Positions 24,190 through 35,398 of a DNA stretch of 64,000 nucleotides are shown here, piece after piece. The position numbers and the translations under genes were made by a program. The notes under the pieces are model-generated. The model was given only the letters and a program-made list of their open reading frames with translations. It did no database searches and was not told the DNA's origin. Origin of the DNA: Coriaria nepalensis (lineage: Eukaryota; Streptophyta; Magnoliopsida; Cucurbitales; Coriariaceae); the NCBI GenBank assembly GCA_027186245.1, contig CP114496.1, positions 69,501 through 133,500 on the forward strand, given 5' to 3'. How positions within the stretch are numbered: the stretch's first letter is position 1; every line of letters begins with the position of its first letter.

Positions 24190-24975
24190 TTGACCTAGTC
24201 GACATATATAAACAAAGTGCTAAAAAGGTTTAGCATGTAAGATTCCAAGAGAAGACTCATGCCAATGAGTCATGGAAGCTACCTCTCTAGGAATATGTCT
24301 CCCAAGAAACAATCATAGAGAGATGAGATGAGTGAAATGCCTTATGCTTTAGTAATAAAATCTATTATGTATGTTATATTATGTATAAGATCGGATGTTA
24401 CCCATATTCTAAGTGTTACGAGTAGGGTTTCAATGCAATCCAGGTTAGAAGCATTAGACTGCTGTGAAGAACATTCTTAAGTACTTGAAAATGACTAAAA
24501 ACAAGTTCTTGGTTTATAGAGGACCTGACTTGAAAATTGACAGTTTCACAGACTATAGTTTCCAATCAGATGTTGATGATAGTAAATCAATTTCAGAATT
24601 TCTCTTCACATTAAATGGTGGAACTGTCAGTTAGAAGAGTTTCAAACATGAAACGGTTTCAAATTCCACCACACATTGCAGCTTCAGATGCAGCAAAGAA
24701 GGCAGTTTGGATGAAAAAGTTCATAATAGAACTTGGTGTGGTTTCGAGCATTGTTGATCCCGTAATAGTGATAACAATGGTACAATAGCACAAGTAAAAG
24801 AACCTAGATATCATAAAAAATCCAAACACGTGATGTGACACTATCACCTCATCCGAGAGATAATTGGAAGAGAAGACGTCAAGATAAAAAAAGTCGACAT
24901 AGATAACAACATAGTAGATCCATTCACTAAGCTGCTTTCCCAACAGAATATTAACTTTAGTGCAAGTGAGAGATT
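24190..24975 (+). mobile_element. Degenerate Ty1/copia element, RT end and RNase H
   Basis: Despite many stops, the plus strand reads like the end of a copia polyprotein. It gives a YAV..SDVTHILSV.SRV phrase (copia 'MY.M..TRPDI...V...SR'), then a TDYSFQSDVDDSKSISEFLFTLNGGTVS-like segment ('DSDFQSD.DSRKSTSG..FTLNGGAV.W'). WMKKFIIELGVV and a 'NIVDPFTKLL' equivalent (copia 'N.ADPLTK.L') end it. A purine-rich AGTGAGAGATTGAAAG at 24963 resembles the polypurine tract just before a 3' LTR. It is dead, and the 5' half was not found in the window. Confidence 0.7.
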
Positions 24976-26431
24976 GAAAGTATATGCATGTTAAACCAAT
25001 CATATTTTGATCCAATGGTTTAAATATTTTGTGTGATACTATCATTATGCAGATATTAGCAAACCATTATTTATTATAATTAATGAAAGTATATTATTAT
25101 TTATCATATTTATTAATTTTATTGGAATTAATATTATATGTTCTATAAATGCACCATGATAAAGTTCAACATTTTGAGTTATGCACTCTCGAGATCATGA
25201 TAAAGATCATGTTGGTAGAGACTCGAGTAGGTAAAAGCTCTTAAGATATAAACAGTGCATTGTCATAGGATCTCAAAAATGAATATCGATTGATCTGGAT
25301 AGACAATCATGTAGTTCATCACCTAATTGTTAGAGTGGTCGATCTTACAGTCAGTAGTATTAATGAAACACCATGATGATTGCATGAACACTTAGTAGAG
25401 ACTAAGAGTACTAAATATGACACTTAGATAATTCTCAATGGTGATTAATATTGACTGTTAATAATAATTATTTAGTGACTATTTTATATGTGATCCTCCA
25501 ATATGAGACACAATGATTTCCTTGATACTGAATTTCATGCTTTAACATTATTCTAATTAGCTCTAACCATGGAGTGAACTGTTTGGTATAAAATACTGTA
25601 CAAAAAAAAATTATGAGTGATTATGAGGGAATCCATTATTTTTGTATTTAAAATAAAGTTCTATGAATTATATATTTTATTAAAAATATTAATGAAATAG
25701 AAGAATTATTATTATAAGTATACAATCATCATAAACAAATTTATTCAGAAAATAATATTTCTCATCTCCCAAAAAATTCTCTCACACGCTTTCGATAATG
25801 AGTATAAATCTCAACAAAACCGTATAACCTACTATATTACTGACTAAGTAAAAAATATTATCTATAAATAATATACATAGAGTTTAAATACGAATCTATA
25901 TTTTAGAGAGTGAAATGCTACAACACTTAAAAGCTTGGGTTCACACCTTCGATTCTACTTTAATTACATTACAATTTACATCACTATGTATCGATTGGTG
26001 ATCCGCACGATGCATGCAGGCCCTGGAATTAATGGACTTGTTGGATTCATTATGGATGATAGTGTTCAGGTCCATATAATTAATTATACACACAGAAGCG
26101 ACCATGCCTGCATTTGACTACGTTTTCCATAGAATTCGATCGGTTTAAGGATGTTTTTGTTTATTATTATGGAATTCGTATTATAGGATCCACTTCAGTT
26201 CCAGTACAACACACATATGTCAAATTTAATCAACAGGTAATTAATTGATTAGGTTATTTATAATTAATTAATTACATCACTTAAAAAAGTAAACTAACTT
26301 AACTGTTGGAGATCATATATATTACATATAGACTACTAGAATATTTGGATCACCTCCAATAAATAGCAATCAATTAGCATGCATGTGACGCAAATGAAAT
26401 GAGAAATAATAATTTAAAATTCCAAAAATAG

Positions 26432-26466
<35 letters not shown>

Positions 26467-28683
26467 GAAGGTGATCGATCATGTGCAGCACATTTGTTTT
26501 CCACATATAGGAAGGAAGGAAGGAAGGAAGGAAGGAAGTCTTATATTCTGGGTTACGTGCATGCGTAAAAGCTGGTGAGATTTATAGATTAAAGAGCAAG
26601 TGATCTACAGTGTTGAATTGAAAAGGGCCGGGGCCGGGGGCCGGCGGCCGGCTTCACAATCGGTTCTTGGAACTTGTTGCATTAAACAGTATCACTGCAT
26701 GCTGTAACATGATATATCTTACAATAATCCAGATTTAGATTATTATAATGTGTGTCGTATTATCACCAGTCAAGTCATCAAACACAACAATAATATTACA
26801 TTAATCTAAATATTGAAACTTACGAGGTCTTCAACTGTTCATTAATGCCAATTAGTTTACATAATTGAGGGAGAAGTGAAGTAGAGTAGGGCCCCATCAT
26901 TCTTGTATTCATCAAGATCAGACAAAGACTCCTACAGCTCACAGCCATTCTTGTTTCTTGGGCTAATAATAACTGTCTCATTTTTGGTATATAATATGCA
27001 TGTTCATAATCAAGATTCAAATCTAGAGGTTCCAAAATCCAAATACAATCTTTTTAATTTGTCCTTTTCTGAGTTAGAGGATGGAGGATGGAGGATGGAG
27101 GATGTGAAATAATATTAAGTTCAATTAAGAATACACCAAGATCCAGAAAGAAAAACATGCTTTAATTATATATCATCTGATTCTGTATAAGCATCAATGC
27201 ATGCATACATACATCATCATCATCATCATCATCTACCTATATCATTTTGATCCTTGTACTTGAACAGTAGCGAGTAAAAAGTTGAAAGCAACCAACAGCC
27301 TGTCGCCATTATCATCAGCCTGTCGCCATTATCATCTTTATTAACTAACAAATATTATAAAGTTGAAGAAGACCAGACCTACATGTCAAGGAGCTACAAC
27401 GAAAATAAAGCATAGTAGCTAGCCTAGGACCTAGCCCCCTAGCCTACAATATATATATATATATATGTATATATGTATTTTTTTTATTTATTTATTAATA
27501 AAGAAAAAGCAACTTTCTTCACATGATCCACTACATGAACACGTACAAATACAGAAATGATACATGAGATACATGATGCATGATGCATGATGCATGATGC
27601 AAATCTCTATCTCTCTCTCTGTCGTCTGATCTACATCCTGTACTGTAATGCTAGACGAGGAGCTGGGTAAAAGGTTCTCCTTCTCCCCACGAATGACATC
27701 TTACTGACAACTACATTAAAAAGTTGTTCTTCTTCTTAAACGACAGCGCCCCCTGTTTTGTACGTTTTTCTCTCTTTATTTCTTTTTTTATTTTTACCCA
27801 ACTCAATTATTTAATATATGCCCCCTTGACTGTGACTGTCTACTTTATTGGGGAATCCTCCATATCAAGGCATGAATGAATGAATGGACGAAATCGGGTT
27901 GGAAGAAAGGGAAAACCAAACCATCAACCAACCAATCAAACCACTCTTCCTGCTTCTCCTTCTGCACTCTGCTGCTTAGCTGCTACTACGTGTAATAGTC
28001 TGTGAGTGACCATACTCTACTCTCTCGCCATCCCTTGCTTTCTTTGCTTTCTTGTCCTTTCTTTCCTTTTCTTTTATCTTCTCTAGATTTCTTTATGATC
28101 TAACAACCAATACTCTTTCACTTTACCCTCCAATCTTCTTGGAGCTATCTATCTCTGCAACTGCAATGCCTCTTAATTAGTTTTTCATTTCACACAAAAA
28201 TATAAAAAGGAAATCAGCATATAAACAAAGCAGGAATTTTTGGCCGAAAAGAGAGATTTTTTTGTTTTGGGAATCTCTTTTTCTTTGACATTCCCTAAAA
28301 CAGAAGATCGCTCGGAGTTTCTAAAATGATTCCAGTTTCTTTGATTACATTTCATGTTCTTGCCTTCCCTCTTTGGCTCTTTTATGATTATTGATTGACT
28401 TGTAGAGCAGACTATTTGTTTTTATACACTGTTTTCACTTTTTGCAGGCTTTCCTGCTCTTGATTTGTTATCATTGTTTCAATTTCAAAAATATTTGAAT
28501 TAATCTCCTCTCCACAGAAAAAAAAAAAAGAAAAGAAAAAAAAAGGTGAACGTTTCTGCTGTTACCATCTGATGAAAGACAAAATCTGCGGATGATCATT
28601 AGGTGTGATACAGAAGAAGCAGCAGTGAAAGAAACCAATTAACAACCGAAAAAGAAGAAGAAGAAAAAAAGGAACTATAATTT
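24976..28683. other. Intergenic region; possible copia 3' LTR, then SPL upstream DNA
   Basis: The first several hundred bases could be the 3' LTR of the copia remnant, but the boundaries are not proven. Simple repeats occur: (AT)n at 26432-26463, (GGAA)n at about 26511-26537, a GGCCGG-rich tract at about 26626-26652, and (TGCATGA)n near 27573-27599. Positions 27900-28680 are CT-rich with AAAGAAAA runs and probably contain the 5' UTR of the SPL gene. No other gene was recognised. Confidence 0.4.
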
Positions 28684-30096
28684 ATGGAGTGGAACTTGAA
28701 AGCAGCAGTTTCATGGGATTTCAACACATTAGATGATGAAGAAGCTGTTACTTTTGCCAACATAAACACAGTTGGGGGAGTGGGATCTAGTAGTGGCTTG
28801 GGAACAAACAAAGGGAATTTCTCTGTTGATTTAAAGCTTGGGCAGGTTGTTAATTTGGCCAAGGACTGGAAAGCTGGTGAAGGCCTCAATAAAATGACAT
28901 CATCCACTTCACCTTCAGGCTCATCCAAAAGGGCAAGAGGAGGAGGTAACAATGCGGGCCAGGCCGTGTCATGTCTCGTCGATGGCTGCAATTCTGACCT
29001 GAGTCATTGCAGGGACTACCATCGTCGCCATAAGGTCTGTGAGCTCCACTCTAAGACTCCCGAGGTCACCATTTCCGGCCATAAACAGAGGTTCTGCCAG
29101 CAATGTAGCAGGTCTGCCATCTCAATCCTTGTCCTTTGATGAATTGTCCTGTTCTACGCTGATAAGTTTACTTAATTGAAAACTATGAATTACTGACAAG
29201 CAGTAGCATTGAAGTTAGTTGTCTGTGTGCCTTAAAATATGGTTAAAGGTATCCTGTTTCTTACAGCCGCATCATTATTTTTTGGGGCAGGTTCCATTCG
29301 CTCGATGAATTTGATGAAGGGAAAAGAAGCTGTCGTAAACGTCTTGATGGACACAACAGGAGACGTAGAAAGCCTCAGCTGGATCCTCTGTCTCGAACAG
29401 GACCCATGTTATCCCATTTCCAAGGTTAGCTTATGATCTAATTCAAAATCACTCATCAGAGACACATTCTCTAAGACTTAAGGTGCCCTCATTGATATTG
29501 TTTTCATAAATTTCTTAGGTTCCCAGGTGTTACCATTCTCCCACTCCCATGTATATCCCTCGACCAAGGTGGTAAACCATACCTGGCCTGGAGTTGTAAA
29601 TTCCGAGGGCAATCAGAAACATCAAATAAACTTGTTTGATAAACAGAAATATATCCTTGGATCTTCGCCTGGTGTTAGCAGCTGCTATAAAGGAGGGCAG
29701 CAGCTTGCATTCTTGCAAGTTGACGGCCCAAGACCGAACAATCACCAATCAGCAGTGGGCCAGGCAGCACCCATGAGGACGATTGCTTTCTCGGAAAACG
29801 ATGGGGAATGTAGCAGCAAAATGTTATATGAATGCAGCAGCAGGTTCGCAAGGCCAATTCCTGAAGCGGATTGTGCTCTCTCTCTTCTGTCATCGACTCA
29901 AACTCAGACACAAACACAATCATCTGGGATTGGTTTAAGCCTCTTAGAGCAAATGGATTCTGTTCTAGTTTCTAGTATCAGTAGTACTTCTGCTGATGTC
30001 AGTTTGTCCGGAATGTTTTATGATCACTTGAGTTCTGATGCTGGTGGAGAAAATCAAACCCCTCCTCCTCCAACACTTCCCTTTCATTGGGAGTAG
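28684..30096 (+). CDS. SPL13: SQUAMOSA promoter-binding-like transcription factor, SPL13-type
   Basis: Three exons (28684-29111, 29291-29424, 29519-30096) encode 379 residues. The SBP DNA-binding domain spans about residues 97-172 and is split by intron 1 after CQQCS(R). It has the zinc ligands of both fingers (CLVDGC...[14 protein letters not shown], then [38 protein letters not shown]). The basic tail is the nuclear localisation signal. It binds GTAC-core promoter sites. The start [13 protein letters not shown], the three-exon layout and the LPFHWE terminus match the SPL13 group, which controls the juvenile-to-adult transition, leaf and shoot development. The coding part of exon 3 carries a miR156 target site, so transcript level is expected to be set by miR156 age signalling. 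Confidence 0.95.
29873..29892 (+). promoter_or_regulatory. miR156/157 target site in SPL coding sequence
   Basis: The 20-nt sequence GTGCTCTCTCTCTTCTGTCA lies in exon 3 and encodes the ALSLLSS motif (about residues 306-312). It pairs with the conserved miR156 guide with the single central mismatch usual in this SPL clade. Cleavage would be expected opposite guide positions 10-11. Confidence 0.95.
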
Positions 30097-31061
30097 TACT
30101 AGTGCTAGTGCTAGTGCTTTCAAGGTCTTTTTTCCCCATTTGGCATAATTAATTTTTCTTCATTCTTTTGTCAATGATCTTGAAGGTTTCAGTCTCTTTC
30201 CTAAACTCGATGTTTGTCTGTTAACTTTCTTTCATCGACAGCAGGATCTTCTTGTTTCTAAAAAGAAACTAATATATCCTTCCTTTCTTGCACCTTGGTT
30301 TTCCTAATTGTTTTGAGAAACTCCCAATTTCTTCTGGGTCAGCTGTATGCATGCATTCAGATTCTTATTTTAGCTCTTAAAGGGAATCTGACGACTCTCT
30401 CAATTAAGACATTGCTTTTGCTATTGACTTACTTAGAAGTGAGGAAATGTACCGGTCTGTGTGATTTTGAATTGCTTAACTGTTGATTGTTGTATCATGG
30501 GCCGTTGCTAATAGTTGGACCAACCCCCATTCATTGACTGTCATGGTAAAGATGCCCGAGATGATATCGAACGACCTGTCGATGTAAAATAGCTCTTGTC
30601 TGTGTTATGTCAGCTTAAGAAAACCCCAAAAGGGCTTTAGTCCTATTAAGGTAATATTCAGGCTCTTGGATTTTTCAGAAGCAGAGATGGTAAAAACATA
30701 AAGAAAACAGCTTAGTTTTTTCATTCTTTTATGCTGTAAAGAACATGGTATGAAAATAAAGTGAGGAGGAAATTGCTCAGATTTCTTACCATATTAGGCC
30801 ATTTTGTTTGCATAGAGTTTATCACATGTAGACACTCATTCTGTGTCCGCGCACCAGATCACTCTTTCTTTTCCCGATCAACATGATTAAACATCTTTCC
30901 AATTTTTGCACATTCCAAAACATCAAATCAAATGGCTATGACTTGCGATTCCACGCCTTGCTGCTACGACCGGTTTCATAACTACATGGCCCTGAAAGAG
31001 TTTAGCAAGGTGTAAAACCGCCGCCCCTAGTATTCGAAGCCTACCCCCAGGATGCAAATGC
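30097..31061. other. SPL 3' region and F-box promoter
   Basis: No coding sequence is supportable. The first few hundred bases are the likely SPL 3' UTR. The last part is the F-box gene's promoter, ending in a TATA box. Confidence 0.45.
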
Positions 31062-31069
31062 TATATAAT
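31062..31069 (+). promoter_or_regulatory. TATA box of the F-box/FIST gene
   Basis: CTATATAATA lies about 110 bases upstream of the chosen start codon at 31173. Transcription would be expected to start about 30 bases downstream, near 31093-31100. That places the in-frame ATG at 31092 outside the transcript and supports the start at 31173. Confidence 0.55.
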
Positions 31070-31172
31070 AACCACCACAGAAATCTCTATCATGTACAAG
31101 AATTACAGACATTGGCCGTTGTCTCAGTTTGTTCAGTTCCTTGCAATTAAGAAATCAATAGAAGTACTTGCA

Positions 31173-33708
31173 ATGTCAGGAGAAGGAGAAGGAGCAGAAG
31201 GAGGTTTCTCTCTAGCAAATGATGACATTCTCCACAACATTCTAGGAAGGCTACCGGCTTTCAGCTTTGCATCAGCAGCATCCGTAAGCAAATTCTGGAA
31301 CTCTGTTTGCAGTCAGATTCTGTCCCGTCCCAAGCTTGTCTCCGCTCTCTCCCTCAATCCATCTCTTTATGTAATGCTTCTTCTCTTCTTTTGTTGAAAT
31401 CAACCAAACAATTTCCATAGTTTAGTCGATACTTACTCTCTTTATTGAACTGTTGGTTTCTGTCTTCTATAATAGGAAGCTGTACCGGAGGTTCTTGAGA
31501 AGGTTCTCTCAGAGCCAATTCGACCTCATTTCGCCATTGCCTTCATTGGTGTTGAATTTAGTTTGGAAAATGACTCACCATCTCGTACTCATTCTTTGCT
31601 GGATATCTCGGCTTATTTAGCTTCATTCTTATTTAATTGTTCACTATTACTAACATCTTTTTCTTTGTTTGTGTATTGACTTTGACAAAGATAACACAAA
31701 AACTTGGCTCACAAGTTCCTGTCATAACTAATATTGCCAATGGACTAATTGGTATGGAAATATCAACTGATGAAGTCACCGAGGTATGCAGATGCCTAAT
31801 CACTTTAAACTTAATTTCCCTGATTTTCTTTCCTGAGTTGATTAGCACTTTATAAGTGTGATGTTTTGTAGGTGAAATGGAACATGAATGATGAAGATGA
31901 CTCTGACACTGAAGAATCCAATTTGCACGGTAATCAGGATCGAGGCATCGTTCTGGTTGTTGGATTTGTACCTGGACTAAAGGTCGATGCAATCCCACTT
32001 TTGCGTCCAGTGATGGTATGTTCGCTTTATAATGATCAGGCAATGAGCATGTATTGTAATGCTGGGCTACTAGTTATATTCTGCCATTATCTGTATGCGT
32101 GAAGCAAAAATTTCCCTGGATGTTTTTCTTGATGTAGGCCCCTCAAGTGCCAATGATCGAAACGTTTATAAGGGATATAAGGGATTATACATCTTATGTT
32201 TCTGATTCAACGTCACCATCTTGCATCATAATTTTTGGCGTAAGTGCTTGTGACCGTTTGATAGTGTTAGTTTTCTTTAACTAGATGATAATTGGATGAT
32301 GTTTCTAGGGACTTTGCATCGACATGAAACCAGTTGTCGCAATGATGGGTGAGCATTAGAGTTGCTAATATATTTTTTCTTTTTGGCTTTCCTTCATGTG
32401 CATTCTAGTTCAAACCAATTACTGCATCTTGTGCATGGCAATACATAGTTGAAGTTTGTCTTTTTTTATTTATTATTTATTTTTTATAATATTTATTTCT
32501 ATCAGATTATGCCATGCCTGAGGAAACACTCGTTGTGGGTGATGCAAGTGGATGCTTTTTCGTATAGATGTAGGAATCATCGTTATGATCACGTTGCAAG
32601 CGAATTCTTTGTAGACGCCGTTGCTCTGGTACTTGCAAGGGATAGAGAGCAGCCTCAAGGTATGAAAATGAATAATATTTAATTGCTCTGCTCAATTTTG
32701 TTTTCATCATAATGTTCTTTGTTTTGTGGTTTCCTTGTTGATGAAGGTCTTGGAGAAATTCAGTTCCATTTCACATCATCCACTGGTGTAATACCATTCG
32801 GTCCACAATTCTCTGCAGTCGCTGTAAGAGACAAAGGTGCAAAATTAACATGGCTCTCTGCTACTATTGAAGGGCAGAATGCCATTCTTCATGGTCAAGA
32901 CCTGTTAGAGGTTATCACGGAGGAGGTGCATACAATATTCAATTTTTAGTCAGTTGCTTTTTTATTTTTTATTTTTCCTTGGTAGATCGGCCTGTTCGAT
33001 TTTTCTTATGTAAATTTTGTGTCACAGATAAACGAAACAGAGATTCGTGATCTCTACATTGCTGTCCGACAGCAAAGGCAATACTCCATTTGGCCGGAGA
33101 TGCCGAGTTTCTCAACATCACTGGCTTTCTATAAAGTATTAGGGTAATTTAATAAGGGACATGGAATTAACAGTTTACCTCTTTTTCAAGATATACATAA
33201 GTAGGACTAGTAGTTTGATTTGTGAGTTATATTTTGGTTTTGGAACAGAGGACACAATTAGTACTTTATTATTGATGGTGTTGGCATCAGGGCTGGTGAT
33301 ACCTTCCTCTTCTACCTTTCCGATTTTGAAACCGCCTCATCTTCTTGCATCGATTCCCGAAGCGATATGGCAATGTTCTTCAACCCAGAGCTAAGCAGCA
33401 TAAATAATCGAGGAGCTGGCAGCTCTGGAGTTCTAGTTTCTGGTCAGCAGAATGAAGTATTTGGAGGATTGATCTTCTGCAGAAGTTCACGAGGCGAGCC
33501 GTATTTTGGAGTGCCTGAAGTGGACTGCTCCCCATTCACTCTGAACTTTCCAGGGGTTCCATTAGCCGGATTGTTCTGCAGAGGAGAGATTGCTCGTGGT
33601 ACTTCGTGCTCGATCCTGCAAGACCGGGAAGAAGATCCACTCTGCTGCTTTTTGCATGTCTTCAGTACGGTTTATGTGGTGATGTCATATATTCCTGCGC
33701 CTCTTTAG
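31173..33708 (+). CDS. F-box protein with FIST domain (FBXO22 / At5g63520-like), apparently frameshifted
   Basis: An N-terminal F-box (NDDILHNILGRLPAFSFASAASVSKFWNSVC, about residues 14-45) is followed by a FIST-type region: HFAIAFIGVEF, LGSQVPVITNIANGLIG, DYAMPEETLVVGDASGCFF, GEIQFHFTSSTGVIPFGPQFSAV. A C-terminal FIST_C part has VFGGLIFCRSSRGEPYFGVPEVD and ends HVFSTVYVVMSYIPAPL. Exons: 31173-31370, 31476-about 31605, 31691-31783, 31872-32015, 32138-32239, 32309-32348, 32506-32659, 32747-32925, 33028-33143 and 33291-33708. Such proteins are substrate receptors of SCF ubiquitin ligases. Exon 7 is 154 nt where a multiple of three is needed: frame breaks at the five-T run at about 32556-32560, so translation would stop at TAG. 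No canonical phase-0 donor was found for exon 2. It is either a recent pseudogene or a sequence error plus an unusual intron; other exons look intact. Confidence 0.8.
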
Positions 33709-34195
33709 GACAACTGATTGGAGGTATCAAATATGTGAGCCTGAAGAAAAAAGATGGCTCCACAATCCACATGCAGCTCAGTTACAACTTAATTAGATGC
33801 ACCTTTCCTATCTTATCATAGTTATGTGTTAAATAAATAGTACTAGCCAGAAGCAATCAATTAGTCTGGTCTCTTGAGGTTGAGGCTAGATATGTTTCAC
33901 AGTTTCAGTTTGAGTACAACCCCTTATCCTTATGGAACATCTTAATATATCAAATATTACTATTACTATCATTATACATGGAATGGCTGGTTTGATCAGC
34001 TTACTTATTGCCTTTTCTGCACTAATTTACATCCTTCTCTTCTCTTCATGATGAACTATTCCACATGATATATCAGATTATACATACATACATACATGAG
34101 ATGATCAGGTGGTGCTGTAAAGTGTTGGAAGTGATTGATATTGCTTTGTACATGATGGTAACGATATTGCTTCTTGCTTATCTGCTACTCCCTAC

Positions 34196-34610
34196 TCAAA
34201 TAGGCATGTATGGAACAAAAACATAGAATGTGGAACTTGATTGGACATCCTTGAGCTCATTCAACTTGCCTTCAAAAACACGTTTGAGAATTCATGTTAA
34301 ACTCCGTCATGTAGCTCTCTCTTATAAACAGATACGATACAAACTAAATGGAAATCTCACTCTTTTCTGCAGCTCGGTGTTTTCCTCCTGCGTCGCTTTA
34401 TACTGCCAATTGACAAACACCAGTACTCAATTACTGTATTATATTAGGCACTGATTATCTTAGTATATATGGAAATAATCTAACCTTTCCCCTTCAGCAA
34501 GCTGATTATATTAGGCACAGAGTAACTGATAGTACCTTTCCGGCGTCGATGCCTTCGACCCTTGCCTTCAATTGTCGCTCCAGCTGTTTCAAGTCGCGTA
34601 TCCTCCTCAT
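34196..34610 (-). CDS. Candidate 61-residue coiled-coil protein (three small exons)
   Basis: Three phase-0 exons on the minus strand: 34610-34536 (MRRIRDLKQLERQLKARVEGIDAGK), 34402-34361 (YKATQEENTELQKR) and 34264-34196 (LNELKDVQ..., ending in TGA). All four intron borders are GT/AG. The joined sequence is Leu/Glu/Lys/Arg-rich with a heptad-like spacing, so a coiled coil is likely. Upstream in the same frame there are stops, which fixes the start near 34610. I do not recognise the family. The protein-like composition, consistent phases and correct borders argue for a real gene, but an assembly from three short exons can arise by chance. Confidence 0.4.
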
Positions 34611-34896
34611 TTCTTTTCAGCTCTACCTTTCCCGTTCCCATGTTTAACAATCTAACCCAGCAAGGTACCTAAAACCTCCTCAAAATGAAGCCCGTAATCG
34701 AGCAAGCTAGCTTAGGTGTCGCACAAAATCAAAATGGGAAATTACTATCGGGTTAAAGAAAGGATTGTGTTGGGTGAAATGAGAAGCTGACAAGTGCATG
34801 TAGGATTTGATTGAAAACAAATCAGTTACTGTAGGGATCTTCCTATACACGATAAGTTGAGAATATTACTAAGAAAATCACATATTACGCAAAGTA

Positions 34897-35025
34897 AGTC
34901 TGTCTGTCTGTCTGTCTGAAGAACAATCAGACAGTACGTTAGATCTTTAATTCCTTTCTTCTCTACTGTATGTATGTATGTATGTATGTATGTATGTATG
35001 TATGTATGTATGTATGTATGTATCT
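34897..35025. repeat. Microsatellites (GTCT)n and (GTAT)n
   Basis: Two tetranucleotide arrays, GTCT at about 34900-34918 and GTAT (TGTA) at about 34970-35022, lie between the small coiled-coil gene and the CBS/PB1 gene. They carry no coding evidence. Confidence 0.9.
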
Positions 35026-35398
35026 CTCTATCTGGGTTTCGAATATTCTTTAATTGTTTTTCGGACCATTTTTCATTTTTATACATTTTGTTATCTTTCA
35101 TGGTTTTAATACATTTTGGAGCAGAAGAGTGAATCTTGTATCTTTGACTTTTCCTCCAATTTCTCTCTTTCCTGATTCGTCGTTGAAGATCCCCCTCGCC
35201 TACGTACCACGCCATTTCCATTTCAGGTTTTGCTTTTTCTTTCCCATCAGGTTGACCCAATTAATGAAAAAAGTTCGTGCTTTTCTTCTTTATACCGTTT
35301 CCCACGGTTTGGCTGCTGCCGATAACCGGAAACCTTAATCCGCTTCTGATTGATTCTCTTGGTCAGGGTAGGGAATTCGAAGGAGGTGTAAAGGGAGG

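Noticed and set aside
31092..31172. Upstream in-frame ATG for the F-box gene
   Set aside because: The TATA box at about 31062-31069 puts the transcription start near or past it. The 27 extra residues do not resemble an F-box protein N-terminus.
34539..34641. MADS-box-like start (MGTGKVELKR) on the minus strand
   Set aside because: The resemblance ends after ten residues, and the rest of the frame lacks the MADS domain. The alternative frame gives a better, splice-consistent coiled coil.
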